A DNA stretch of 64,000 nt, from assembly GCF_003286085.1 (NCBI RefSeq), contig NW_020825294.1, positions 5,394,001 through 5,458,000 on the forward strand, written 5' to 3'. The DNA is from Drosophila persimilis. Its lineage: Eukaryota; Arthropoda; Insecta; Diptera; Drosophilidae. A program made the position numbers and the translations under genes. The notes beneath the pieces are model-generated. The model searched no databases and had not been told where the DNA came from. It worked only from the letters and a program-made list of their open reading frames with translations. This document shows positions 1 to 11,404 of this stretch, one piece after another; positions within the stretch are counted from its first letter, which is position 1, and the number at the start of each line of letters is the position of its first letter.

Positions 1-1085
1 TTTTTGGGATCTCTATAGATCTTTAGATTTCATCACTTGCGCCAATTTATGTTAATTTAAACAACTAAAAATGGAAAAATTGCAAAAGTATCTTTAATTT
101 AATTCAATTCTCAACAATTTAAACATATTGAAATACACAATGGGGTACGGTCCGGGTACGAGATTCACAAGCCTCTCCAGATCTCCCAGCAGCGAACAAT
201 TCTCCAGCCCCAAGCGTCAAAGAAACACACAGATCTACAGAGATCGCTTTATAGAGCCCTCAAGTCGGATGTTCATGATTATTTCCCTTATAAAAACCCA
301 CTACAATGATGCGGGTGTCCGGTGGAAAATGGCAATTTACAGAACATTTCCATGGGCCATACTTTTATTTCTCATTTCAGCAAAATACGGAGATCTTTTC
401 TAAAGGAATCTTATATTTTTAATCATAAACGATACATTAAAAGAGTTGTTTTATAAAAGGATGGAGGATGGATATCCTCAATGAAGATTATCTGTGCGAT
501 CAGAATGAAGACTTCATATGAGAACTATCCATTTAGGATCAAAAAAAAAGGTACAAATATGCGTTTCGTAAAGAAAACTTCGATTTAGAAAAGACACATA
601 TTTTGTGTAGGATTAAAAACCTCTTTTTCCATAGGAATCTATCGTTTCTAACCAGAAAATATACATTTTCTGAAGGGTTTTTGGTCATTTCCTCTCTTTT
701 CAGAAGGTGGAAAATGAGGAAAATGAGAGACAGCAGCACGTTATTATAATCCATTCCAGATCCCAGACCGGGGTACTACCCCTACCTCAACCCCTCTCTC
801 CACAAGAACATCCCATATACCATTCCATCCGAAGAACATGGCCGGGTCGGTCCGGTAGCCGGGAGTTTGGAAGGGGGTCCATTGCGAGGCCGAAAACCAA
901 CCCAACGAAGCGTAGCTACAGGGTGTGGGGCGGGGCAGGGGCAGGGGCAGGGGGATGTGTTCAGAGGGTTAAGGGTAGGAGAAGAGGAGAGGGGCGGCAG
1001 GGGGAGGGCGGGCATGTTAAAATTCCATGCATTAAAGAACCAAAAGAAGAGAAACAAGAATAGCAAATACAATTCATGCTGCTGC

Positions 1086-1257
1086 TGAAGTTCGGCAACG
1101 TCGCCTTAGCCTTAGCTCTCTCTCTATCTCTGTCTCTTTTCCTCTGGAATGATATTGCTCTATCTCTCTTTTTCTTACAGCCAGTGCTGCCTGCCTCTGC
1201 CTCTGCTGGTCGGCCTGCCTGTGCTGCTGCTCTGCCGGTGAAGTTCGGCAACGTCGC
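1086..1257 (+). repeat. 19-bp direct repeat pair
   Basis: The word TGAAGTTCGGCAACGTCGC occurs at 1086-1104 and again, identical, at 1239-1257. The 153-bp spacing is filled with CT-rich simple sequence. The repeated word itself is not low-complexity, so chance recurrence is unlikely. It could be a protein-binding element or the trace of a local duplication. Confidence 0.7.
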
Positions 1258-2208
1258 TTGTTTGCTTATAATTGACGTTTGCTTTGCACTGAAAGCCTCT
1301 TCGGTTGCCAGAGTGAGATAGAGCTGCTCACACTTGGCTGCTAGAGCGAGATGCCGCGACTGGTTTTCGACGTTCGTTCCATGTTGTTGCTGCTTCAGCG
1401 CGCACACACGGAGAGCACACAGAGTGTATGTGTGTGTGTATTGGTTGTGTTATGTAGTTTGATGTATATAAAGAATATGTATATATGGGCATACATATGT
1501 ATGTACTGAGCAAAGAGTGTGGGGTGGGGGAGGCCGCATGGAAAAACGAGTATCTGCTCTCCGTTGGTTTTGTTTTTTTGCGGCCGTCCGGTCCGCTCGT
1601 CATTGTTGTAGCGCTGTCGTTGTCGCTGGCGCTGCCCCTGCCTCTGCCTCTGCCACTGCCTGCCCCTTCCCTTTTATTCTTGTATATTTATAAATGGTTA
1701 TGTAGTCATTTTTCCTTCTCTGTCTGCGTATGTGTGTTCGTGCTGTTTCGTGTCGTTTGATGACGACGTATCCCCTGCCTGATACGGCGTAGAATTGTAG
1801 CTTTGTAGCCCGCATGTAGTTGTAGTTTTTGTCCATTTTGGGGGCGCAGGCAGGAAATCACATATAACCGTGCCTATGTGTGAGTGCGATGGCGGCGTAG
1901 CTCTGTACATATGTGAGTGCTAGCTGGCTGTACAAAAATGGTAACTGCGCAGCCGCTGTCCGGTGTACATATACCAAACGCGAAACGAGCTGCCTCTCGC
2001 TCGCACCTATGCTAATTTATACAAAGGGGGGAGCAACACAATGGGGCTGGCTGCGGCTGCTCCAATCGATCGTGAAAGTTTCTCTCTCGCGCGCCAGGGC
2101 CTGGCCTGGCTGTACTTAAAGTTGGGGCCCGCGCGACAGACTCGCTTTAGTCGCTTTACATGCCTGGTGGGGTGCGGTTGTTGTATCTCTTTGCTGCTTG
2201 CCTGCTCT

Positions 2209-2242
2209 CTCCATCTCTGTCTCTCTCTCTCTCTCTGTCTGT
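2209..2242 (+). repeat. (CT)n run, GAGA-type
   Basis: A nearly pure CT dinucleotide tract. On the complementary strand it reads GAGAGAG, the binding word of GAGA factor (Trl) in flies, which is commonly found near promoters with paused polymerase. No clear transcription start can be assigned next to it. Confidence 0.6.
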
Positions 2243-3750
2243 ATCCCGACCACCCCACCCACCCTCTTTGTTGACGTGTGCAAAAAAGCAAACAGAAAGA
2301 AAAAAAACTGAAAGAAATAACAGAATTTTACACAGAAAAAATAGTTTCTCTTTGTGCGTTGTTCACGTTTTTTTCGTTTCGTTAAGTTTTTTCGTTTTTA
2401 GCAGGCGCCGCCTGACGCCATTTTGAGACAACAAGAGACATTCATTTAAGGCCTGCCTGCGCGCTCGGGTACCATTTATTGCAATATTTGGTTTAGTTTT
2501 TTGGAGATCTCATATTGGATGATCTATGCACGATGATTGCGGGGGGAAAAAACCCCATTAAAGAAAATGATTGCCTAGAATCCATGAATATTCCAGGCAG
2601 AAGAAAAAACCCGTTTTCATACGCATACATGGATCTACATTTCCATACACATGCACATGCATACATATGTATGTACATGAGCGGGAGTGTATGTATTTAG
2701 CGCGCTGCTACGTGACCACACATACATGCACAGCAGCAGCAACGACACCGTCGTCGACCGACCGCATTTGCAGTGGCTGTTGTCAGGGGCCGGGGGAGGG
2801 GGGAAGCATTGCAGTGGTTTTGTCTGAGGGGCAGAGAGAAGCATTTGCAGTATTTGTGCATTGAGCGAGGGGGTGGGGTGTGGTAAGAAGAGATGAGATG
2901 CCACCACATGCCGCGACAACTTTGTATTTTTTGTCGCGCTTGCTGGCTCAACCACGGTCGCTCTGGCTGCAGGTCCTGTATCCCCACCCAGCGACGCCCC
3001 ACTCCCGGCTTTAGTCTTGCCTTCAACTTATTTCTTTGCGCGCATCTCTGGTCTCTCTTTCCGGCTGTCAAACCTTTGAGGAAACGAATCGATAGAAAAC
3101 TGTAAGCGACACACTTGCTTCCAGAAAATGTATGCGAATAGAGTATATTCTGGCGGCTGGGCTGCTGGCGGCTGGGACTGGGACTGGCGGCGCTCTGGCT
3201 TTTGCGTTTGCAGGAGCGCACGCATACAAAACGGGTTAAGGAAAAAAAAAAAAAAACCATTCGACGCGACGACGCGACACGACAATTTCTCTCCAACCCA
3301 AAACGCTGGCCATCTCGTTTTGACCTGCGCAAACAGCGCATATGTCGCTCTCTTTCACGCTCCCTAGTTTATTTTGCGTTGTTGGTTGTGTAGTTTGGCA
3401 CAAACACACACAAACACGGACATATGCATGTACACGACGACGAACGAGCGCTTGTAGCCGCTGCCAACGTCGCTGCTGCCGCTCTTTATTTTCAGCCCCG
3501 TTGCACGTCATCCGTCGGTGCCCCCCCCCTCGTGTATACACGAATGTCCATGCGTGTGTGTGTGCTTTGAATTTCTGATGAAATTCTTTGCTTTCGAGTT
3601 AATTGCTGCTCGCAGCCAGCAGAGGACAGCGACAGAGGACTTCGAAGCCGGCAGCGTAGCAGAGCAGAGCTCCCCAGCCCCAGCCCCCGCCCCAGACAGA
3701 AGTTGTGCCATTTTTCTTTGTGCTGCAGATCGGATCGGCTAGGAATCCTC

Positions 3751-5780
3751 TTTTTCTATATAGAAGTTGTTGAGTTGTTTCCTTTTTTTTTTAGTTAAAT
3801 TTGCACTTATTTTTATTCCGTATTTTTTTTACGATTTTTTAATTTTTTTCTTTCGTATTTTAAAGGATATTGAAGGATTTTCCATTTTGTTGTTGTTTTT
3901 TTTAGGATATTTAATTTCTTTGGTTATTTTTGGGTATATTTCATCTTTTGTAAGACTTTTCATGGGTTTATTTCTCTGAGGGGACTTTTTCACTTGTTTA
4001 AAACACTTTTTGTACACTTTTTTGGAACTACATATATTTATCTATAGAGAGAGCTCTCTCTATAGAGATTCTGGCACCATACAAACACATTTTATTGGTT
4101 TTCGTTGGGTTTGGATTTCCTTTCTTACCAATTGCGTTGAGAGCTGCAATGAAATAGAAAAATGGAAAGAAATATTATATACAAGTGATAATGATAATCA
4201 TTTTCTAATCAGTAGTAATATATTGTAGGAATACAGACTGAGTAGAGTCATTTCTTAGAAGAAAATGTGGAGTTCTGCTGGAAATAAAGTCTGTTTTTGC
4301 ACATGTTCTTTTATTTATGTTCAAAGTATACATTTTTCCAGACAGAACTGTGTCGTGGATATGTCTTCTTTGAAAGAAATCAATTCAATAGAATTGTACT
4401 GCTAGAATTTCAATTTCTAGAAATAAAAATATATACCTATATTATCCCCTTGAAAAAACACTTATTCTGGATTTCCACAACAGTTTATTGGAAATGTTTG
4501 TCTATCAGAAACATACTCATGTTACTGTTATTTGTGGATACGAATATTTTCTGGCTATAAAAAATGGTATTCTCTTTTAGGGAAATTCTAATTACGCATT
4601 AATTTCTGTTACTGAAATCGTCCTTAGTCACACCCTTTTTCACTGCCTCAGTCTCCACTGCAAAAGCACCTGCATTGGTCTGCTGTATTACCGATTACCG
4701 ATTTGCCTACTAATATTTATTACCGAATTCCCCTTTCCATAAGGATCTCCAAGAAGGGGCTCGGCTCCTTGCTTCTAGCTCTAAGCAAAGCACAAAAATT
4801 TCCCTTAATTGGTACATTTCCCCTTTATGAATTGATGCATTTCCCCCCTAAATAATACCATATATTTCCCTCGAAATGTAGGCGTATCTCCAAGTAAAAG
4901 TCTCCCTGGGAATCCCCCCAAAAATGTGTGCCCCTGAAAACGGGATACACCTCCCCATAAACTCATACTCTTCTTCCAGGCATACGTATGCCCCCCACCT
5001 GTCTGCTGCTGGAAGCTTCCACAAAATGCGGTAATACTTACACCATTGATGAGGTGTTCCTTAGCCGCTGAAGGATCCTGTTTTTGTCGGCTTATTGTGC
5101 ACCCGTTTTGGACTGTATTCGAAATTTATGCATTTTCGTGGTGGTACTTTTTCGAAACACCTCCAAAGAAGCGACGCGACGACCGGTACGGTACAGTTCT
5201 TTGACGGTGGGGGCTCAGAAGCTATAGCCCAACGATCCCGAACCGAATCGCGAGTCCAAATATTACCGTTTATATATTTGTTTAGAGACACAACAAATTT
5301 TTGTATATTTTTTTTGCGGTTTTTCTGTGAATTTCATTCATCAGAAAGAGCATCACAAAAAATTATTTTTGTATTGGGAAAACAACAAAAAAATTTGCAT
5401 AATTTTATTCTTTTGGTTGGTATTTTTTATATATTTGCTTTTCCGTTTTGTTTTTGTTTGTATTTGATTGTATTTGCTGTGGTATTTTTTGTTGTAGCTT
5501 TTTCGCCTTGGAATTGGTGTAATTAATGCATTTTTCACACACACACAAGCACTCGCGAACACACACAGATACACATACACATAGATAGGGGGCTGTTGGT
5601 AGCAGCAGGGGGCTTAGGGGGCACTTTTTATTTTGTACATAACACTAATAATTTTAATTTATTTTTCTCTTTGTCGTGTGTGTTTTGGCGGCGTTTTTCT
5701 TGATTTAATTTACTTTTTTGTGGTATTTTTGACGGAAAAAACGCGCGCGCCTCCGTCTTGACTTTCGCGTTTTGCGTTTG
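3751..5780. other. AT-rich noncoding DNA
   Basis: T-rich sequence to about 4560, then mixed sequence with repeated short words of the type TTACCGA (near 4690-4730), and a GC-richer island at about 5155-5265. No splice-compatible coding exon was found. The open frames at 3767-3979 and 4297-4560 are AT-rich and have no recognisable protein character. Confidence 0.5.
4041..4066. repeat. 26-bp perfect palindrome
   Basis: A perfect inverted repeat with no spacer, centred on GAGCTC. Each 13-base arm reads TCTATAGAGAGAG and its complement. It could form a cruciform or be a dimeric binding site. Part of its symmetry comes from the GA/CT simple repeat in its centre. Confidence 0.85.
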
Positions 5781-5787
5781 CGTTTGT

Positions 5788-5826
5788 GTTTCGGCGGCGG
5801 CCATTCATTCCTTTGAAATTCATTCG
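5788..5826 (+). repeat. 39-bp block, copy 1 (GTTTCGGCGGCGGCC...)
   Basis: This block starts GTTTCGGCGGCGGCC and ends GAAATTCATTCG. It matches 6770-6808 at 36 of 39 positions with no gap. In both places a GTTTGCG-type run comes just before it. A second, weaker shared segment containing ATATACCG and GTCTCRTTTTC lies at about 5879-5920 and 6529-6562. The area therefore looks like a diverged local duplication or two copies of an interspersed element. Confidence 0.75.
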
Positions 5827-6753
5827 TAAATGCACTAACGGGAAGAGCAAAGGCACTAACGCTCAAACTGACCCTCAGAAATATACCAAAATATACCGTC
5901 TCGTTTTCGAAATATACCGTAAAAATACTGACGAATTATTCGAGTTCCATCATACATATCTGCCGAAGGTATGGGCCGTTTTTATACCCAATTTCCTTTA
6001 ATGATGTGAAAATTCTGTTTTTCAGTGTGCTTTAAAAAGTAATTAATAATGACTTTTTCATGGATGGAAATGTTTTTGATCATTTAAATATCTTTCTGAA
6101 TTCATTGAAGCCTGGGATGACAAACCTTTCCTCAATTCTATAATATCTATTTCCCCAGGGTATGATGAATGTTGCTTGTTTTCTCGGCACATGAGTCTGG
6201 CTCAAGCGAAGTGAATGTTGCCAACGGTAAAAACGTAAGTGGTTACGTGAACATGTTCCTACAGCAACATGTTTTGAAATACATTTTTGAACCCGATAAC
6301 GATTTATTTTAGAACATTTGAAATTGGGTGAAATGAAAAATCCGCGTTTCCGTTTCCGAACCGATTAGTTACCAAAACCGATACGATATTTGAACCTGTG
6401 AGTAAGGGTACCCACCCCAAGAAAAGTATTTCCCGTTGGGTTTACCTGGTTGTTGGTTTCAATGGTAGGGCATGGTAAAGCATGGAATGGGACTCATGTT
6501 GCCTACCGGTTATTACCGATTCAAATAAATACCGAAATATACGGTCTCATTTTCAAAATAAACCAACGAATTCATCATATTCCTCGATTTCAATATTCCG
6601 TGGAATATTACTAGCTGTATAGAAAATTTAGCCTTGCCCACATAATTTTACCCCATTAATAAATCAATTTCCTACTTGACTGGTTTACTCTAAAAAATGG
6701 CGCTTAGCTAAAAAGTTCAAACAAATAAAATTTAATAACGAAAAGACTGTGAA

Positions 6754-6764
6754 CAGTGTGACTG
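6754..6764 (-). promoter_or_regulatory. Motif-1-like core promoter word
   Basis: CAGTGTGACTG is one mismatch from the complement of Drosophila core promoter motif 1 (YGGTCACACTR), which is typical of TATA-less housekeeping promoters. A second one-mismatch word, CAATGTGACCG, lies at 7210-7220, about 370 bases before the proposed small gene. Such short words also occur by chance. Confidence 0.3.
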
Positions 6765-6769
6765 TTTGC

Positions 6770-6808
6770 GTTTCGGCGGCGGCCAATCATTCGTTCGAAA
6801 TTCATTCG
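6770..6808 (+). repeat. 39-bp block, copy 2
   Basis: Second copy of the block at 5788-5826, in the same orientation and with three substitutions. A motif-1-like core promoter word, CAGTGTGACTG, lies immediately upstream at 6754-6764. Confidence 0.75.
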
Positions 6809-7589
6809 GAGTCGTTTTTTGAATGTTTACATATGCTCAATTTATTTATGGGAACATATAATTTATTACATGGGAACTAAACATTTGCTACATGATGGGT
6901 GGAAAAAGATGCAAAACGGCCCAGAGGATGCAACGAGGGCAATCTCTTTTTTTCTAATATACGTTGAAACCGATTTTGTCTTCAAGGTATATTGACCTAA
7001 TACGTGAGCCTTGAACTGTAAACTTTGAATAGCACGGTTTTATTATATGTTCTTCCTTCTTGATCGTCGTATTCAAATCTTACAAACTAATATTCATATC
7101 TTACAGAACGAACCATTTTATTTTCCTGGGCTTTTTTGCCTGTTGTCCATCCCTTTTTTCATAGCACATTCAAAATTACGACTCATTTTTTCGTTGTAGG
7201 AGAGAGTAGCAATGTGACCGTCTGACTCTTTCGCGGTAAAATTATTCAATTCAAACTATCGACTTAATACGAGTGGTGCGCTCCAAAGAGAAATAGTTTG
7301 AAAGTGAATGTGTGAAAAGTATTGATGTACCGATAAACCGTATATATAAGTTTAAATCAATTTCGACGAGTTGGTCGCGCTCTGGGTTCTTCTCTAAGCA
7401 AAATTTCAAATTTCCCGCGAAATTCATATCAAACAAGGCTGCCAGAGAGCTGAAGCTAATCCTTTCTTACCGATGTGGCAGCTCCACTTTGGTGTTATGT
7501 TAACACCATTTTTACATAGTAACTACACAACTACATTTGTATGTAATTATCAGCGGAACGGAACTGGAACAGGCAAGAAGTTCACAAAG

Positions 7590-7947
7590 ATGAACGTTAA
7601 TAACAGTCAGCCGGCACAGAATGTACTGTTATGGGCGATGGCGCCTAATTTGAATTCAAATGGTATTGAGGTTCTTTTACTTCATATCCTTGTCAAAATA
7701 GCGTATAAATTACACAGGATATGTTTATTATCGTTAAGAGCTCAAAAGAACGAAAGAACAACAGCTATCTTTTGCTGAAGAAAAGCGCTTAAAACTTATG
7801 CTGAGGCGGGCATTAGAACAAGTTGGCAGCGCCATAGAGACAACGGACAAAATAAACATGTTTTTACATGATATAACGGTAAGCATATATGATATAGTAT
7901 TAAATTAACCCTGGATATTAAAGCTTATTTGATGTTAGTCGGTTTGA
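7590..7947 (+). CDS. Possible small two- or three-exon gene, about 73-80 aa
   Basis: I do not recognise this gene. Exon 1 (ATG at 7590 to 7662) encodes a peptide beginning MNVNNSQPAQNVLLWAMAPN. A GT donor at 7663 and an AG acceptor ending at 7738 define a 76-nt intron. Removing it restores frame into exon 2 (7739-7878), which reads ELKRTKEQQLSFAEEKRLKL and then a segment containing RALEQVGSAIETTDKINMFL. This second part is strongly helical, charged and heptad-like, unlike the random frames nearby. A GTAAGC donor follows at 7879. Splicing to an AG at 7938 would end the protein with Ser-Val and a stop at 7945-7947 (about 73 residues), while reading through stops at 7908 (about 80 residues). The frame is also open upstream to an ATG at 7473. 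Length and helical character fit a small subunit of a coiled-coil complex, but that is inference. It could be a degraded gene relic. Confidence 0.45.
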
Positions 7948-8515
7948 CGAGGCATGTATATGTATATCATATATGGATATATGTACATATATATCCAGTA
8001 AAAAACGGTCAGTTTGTCAACCACGAAATTAAATGCATTTTTCCACTAAAATTGAATGGTCACTCTAGGTGTAGTAGCAAACGAGTAGCGAAATTTGGAA
8101 AAAATTTGAATTAAAATTTAAAAAATAACGGGAAAGTACGTCGTTAATCTTGAAAACTAAACTTAGTAAAATATTAAAATAAAATGTCATGTAATTAGAT
8201 GAACCTTTTTACATAAAGATTAGCACCTCTTTAGCAACACACACATGCATATGTAAATACATGCAGTTGCATACACACCAAATAGTTGCATCTGTGTGAA
8301 AAAAGGCCTACGAAACGTGCATCAGGTAGAAAACTCTCTCGCTCGCGCTCTCTGTTTCACTTGTTGCTCAGATTGGTTCCAACGCAAGGTCTACTTACAA
8401 AGGGTGCGACACATGTTCCCTCGCTCTATGTGATCTTCGTGACAACATGTGTGAGTGAACATCTTGAGAGCACATTCCAAGACGCCGCACCTTAACTTAA
8501 TAGACTTTGAATCAA
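7948..8515. other. Intergenic, nothing recognised
   Basis: AT-rich sequence with ATATATGTACATATATATCC-type words near 7965-8000 and a CGCTCGCGCTCTCT stretch near 8340. No coding exon, RNA gene or transposon end was recognised. Confidence 0.4.
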
Positions 8516-8678
8516 CTTCAGTTTTCGGTCCTGAGCGCCTTTTGCCGCTCTTCACAGTTTTTTTCTCTCTTGCCGCGAACAGATCGTGCCGTGGATCGGG
8601 TCGCTAGCATTTTCCGTATCTCTGTGAGACTTGCGCGCGAGTGTGTGCGTGTGAGTGTACTCCCTTCTGTTTGAAGTT

Positions 8679-8830
8679 TATAAAAAGAAGTCGAAAAATT
8701 GTTGGACCGCTGCGAGCGGCCTGTTTGTTGTTTTTTCTGTACAACAGAAAATGTTTTTGGGGAAACGTAGCTCTCTCTCCCCCCCCACGCAAGGAATTTC
8801 CACGTTCTGTGGCTGGAATCAGATTGTCCG
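8679..8830 (+). promoter_or_regulatory. Candidate distal promoter and leader exon upstream of LanB1
   Basis: TATAAAAA at 8679-8686 is followed by GC-richer sequence and then a strong 5' splice donor (CCG followed by GTGAGTGC) at 8831. A transcript starting about 30 bases after the TATA box would have a noncoding exon of roughly 120 bases, which could splice to the acceptors at 11,404, 11,524 or 11,640. An alternative start is the TCAGTT Inr word at 8518-8523. There is no direct proof of use. Confidence 0.25.
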
Positions 8831-9435
8831 GTGAGTGCATTTACAGTTGCTTTTGTTTTTCTCTCTCCACGCGGAGTTTTTACGCAGTTTATCCTACAGC
8901 TGGCTGGCCTCCACTCCACTCCACTCCACTCTCTTTGGAGTTTATTATCTTGTGCCCTGTTTTTGTTGCTGTTTCTCTCATCCTCCTTCGCATCCGTTGC
9001 TCCGTCTTTTTAATCGTCGTCTCTGTTTATGTGCGATCTCAAAAGCAAAGATAAAGGGCATGTTGTGGTGGGGGAAGCGAGAGGAAGAGAGCGAGAGAGA
9101 CGTAGGGATCAACTGTTATGTTGGAGGAGGGTCGCTATTGGAAAAGTTTTGCTATTTGGCTTACCACCGATCAGCTGATGGCCAAAAGGGTCATCTGCTA
9201 GATGATCTACTAGTACATTCCTGCATATGTATGTCGCATAAGACCCAGCTAATTCTATGTACTCGTACGCTGGCATGTCTAGAAATTGTAGTGTGGTTTA
9301 TGTGCATTTCTGTAACATGATGCCATGCCTCAAAGTGAAGACATTACTCGTATACGTACTACAAGGCAGGCGGACTCGAAAAAACTGCACTTCTAAGCGC
9401 TTTTCGGCTCGGCAACAGTGGGAGAGGAGGGGGGG

Positions 9436-9469
9436 GATGGATGGATGGATGGATTGGATGGCTAATTAA
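9436..9469 (+). repeat. GGAT/GATG microsatellite
   Basis: About five ATGG tetramers follow a G-run (GGATGGATGGATGGATGG) and decay into GGATTGGATGG. A similar run lies at 37,936-37,957. Confidence 0.8.
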
Positions 9470-10704
9470 AATGTGAGCCAAGCTACGCCTTGGAGGCGCA
9501 GATGTGCATTCATCTGTCTAGATTGTACGGCCGGACAGGAAGGATAGGATTGTGTTGTGCAGTTTGGGGGTCGGATCGCTAATTATAGCACAGCCTCTGA
9601 TCTCATGTATGCTAAAGGCTAGAACTTCCACAACATGTGTGCTCCAGACCGGACCGAACCCCCAGCAACAGAATTGGGGCTCCTCTTTCTGTGTTCTCTG
9701 GCTGTGTTTGTGTGGTCAAATCAAATTGGAAATATAAACACATCACATTCATATCATCCGCTAAAGAACTAAGAAAATTGTATGAGCAAATTTGTATAAA
9801 CTGTCCGGAGTCTCTGTATATACATAGAGTCTCTATATACATATGTACTCCATACCGATAATAAACCCATCTGTATTGTCTTTTTTTTGTTTTTTGCTGT
9901 TTTGTTTATTTGCCCGTTTCCTCAGTGCCGCCTTTTGGAACGAAAATTAAAACGAAATTAATCAACGAACAAACAGAAACACACAGAAATTGAACAACAA
10001 ACGATATATGTATACGGAATACCCTAAAAAAGTCTTCTATTTGCGAACCGAAACCCTAAGTTCCCTTTGACATCCATTGTTTTGGAGTTTTGGAATGTCT
10101 TGAAAACTTAGGAACTTAGGAAAACATCTTGGTAAAAGCATTAACCCTTCATCTTGAAAAAGAAGGCGAAAAACTCATAGATTCTGGAGTTTCTCCGGTC
10201 TTACGGGACCCCAAAGTAATACTTATGTATGTATCTTTATCTGTATCTGTGAATGAACTCTTATCTGGGGGGACAGTTGAAATTATGAAATATTTTTAGA
10301 CCGTGGAGCAGGCAGCTCCATGTTTGGTGCTGCCCCGACAATGTGCTCCACTGCTCCCCATCTTGTTTCTAGACTTTTGGGGAATGCTTATCTGTCTCCA
10401 GCGCGTAGCACAGTTTACGTTTTTTGATTCCGCTGTGCCCCGGCCCCTCTTTGGCGGCGACCGGGCGATAAGAGATGGACCAGAAGCCCCAAACTACGGC
10501 TTCGGTTATGGGAAATCATCGCCATAGGGACATGGGTATGAATACGAATTTGTAATGCTCTTTCAGTGTTGGAAAAGGTTGGAAGTCCTCTCCTTTTGGA
10601 AGATTTAAATTGATTTCAAGTATCGTACAGGGCTTTTAATAGGAAAAAGAATCAAGTTGCTTCTCCTCGTAACTCTCCTGCATTATTGAATATTTGATTG
10701 AATC

Positions 10705-10795
10705 AAAAATACTAGAAAATACCAGAAAATACTGAAAAAATACTGAAAAATACCAGAAAATACTGGAAAATACCAGAAAAATACTAGAAAACGGC
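10705..10795 (+). repeat. ATACYRGAAA decamer array
   Basis: About nine imperfect copies of a 10-11-base unit, such as ATACTGAAAA, ATACCAGAAA and ATACTAGAAA, in direct orientation. The unit resembles the longer array at 32,596-32,935, so the two may share an origin. Confidence 0.75.
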
Positions 10796-11028
10796 AAAAC
10801 GGAAATAATACAAGACATAATAAAACAATCCATCAGGAATGGCACATTGGATCTGAAAGTATGTAGATCTTCTTAAGATTTGTTCCCCTGCTTCCCTGCT
10901 CCTGCCCCTGCTCCCCTGCCTCCATTCTACCCTTTCCTTCCAATCCATTCCACACTTGTTTTACTATAAACAAAACACGAGTGTGGTGCTCCAAGATCCA
11001 AGACTTGAAGCTGATAAACGAAGGCGGC

Positions 11029-11071
11029 GGGCAGGCAGGCAGCAGGCAGGCAGGCAGGCAGCAGGCCCCAG
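11029..11071 (+). repeat. GGCA-rich microsatellite
   Basis: GCAGGCAG repeats interrupted by AGCA, just upstream of the proposed LanB1 start site. No function is evident. Confidence 0.75.
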
Positions 11072-11174
11072 GCAACAACGGATTAAACTTTAGTCACACA
11101 CAAACACAAACCCTGGGGTTTATCACCAGTTGGGGTTTGAGTTCATTCAGTTTTCCGTTTCGAGTCTGTGCGTC

Positions 11175-11208
11175 TCAGTCGGTGCGTAAGATTCGTTGGG
11201 TGCGGATG
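11175..11208 (+). promoter_or_regulatory. Inr + DPE core promoter, probable LanB1 start
   Basis: TCAGTC at 11,175-11,180 matches the arthropod Initiator perfectly, placing +1 at A 11,177. GGATG at 11,204-11,208 falls exactly at +28 to +32 and fits the DPE consensus RGWYV. DPE function depends strictly on this spacing, so the pair is much stronger evidence than either word alone. No TATA box lies 25-35 bases upstream. A second Inr-like word, TCATTC, is at 11,143-11,148. A start there would give a first exon ending at the GTAAG donor at 11,185. Confidence 0.5.
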
Positions 11209-11404
11209 GTGGATTTGGCTTTGGATTTGGTACGACGTTTCGGAAGAGAAAATTGGAGCATCTCATGTTGATAAGAAGATCAAAGTGTGGGTTGGGGGGG
11301 CAGCAGAGAAAGAGATCACTGTACTACACACACACACACACATATACCGTATACAGAAGAAGAAAACTGTCACTAATGTTGTCTCTTTTTCTCTTGTTCT
11401 TCAG

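Larger units (their letters stand above)
1..3750. other. Noncoding, low-complexity upstream region
   Basis: I see no coding exon here that I can support. The stretch from about 750 to 3750 is unusually GC-, CT- and CA-rich for this window. It has CTCTCT runs (GAGA-factor-like on the other strand), ATACATATGTATGTA words near 1490 and 2660, CTGCCTCTGCC repeats near 1640-1665 and homopolymer A near 3241-3256. The many short open frames are products of this simple sequence. The composition resembles the promoter and leader region of a large fly gene, but I cannot identify the gene or its direction. Confidence 0.5.
8832..11140. other. Noncoding region between leader candidates
   Basis: No coding exon supported. 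It contains a CCACTCCACTCCACT run near 8911-8931, a GGAT microsatellite at 9436-9469, the repeated words CTCTGTATATACATA and GTCTCTATATACATA near 9813-9844, a tandem decamer array at 10,705-10,795 and a GGCAGGCA array at 11,029-11,071. If the distal promoter is real, this is the first intron of LanB1. Confidence 0.45.

Noticed and set aside
5155..5270. GC-rich island suspected of being a tRNA or other RNA gene
   Set aside because: No cloverleaf could be folded and the B-box-like word on the minus strand is off consensus.
8518..8919. 133-codon minus-strand frame over the distal promoter candidate
   Set aside because: Basic, low-complexity translation of CT-rich leader DNA; no domain.
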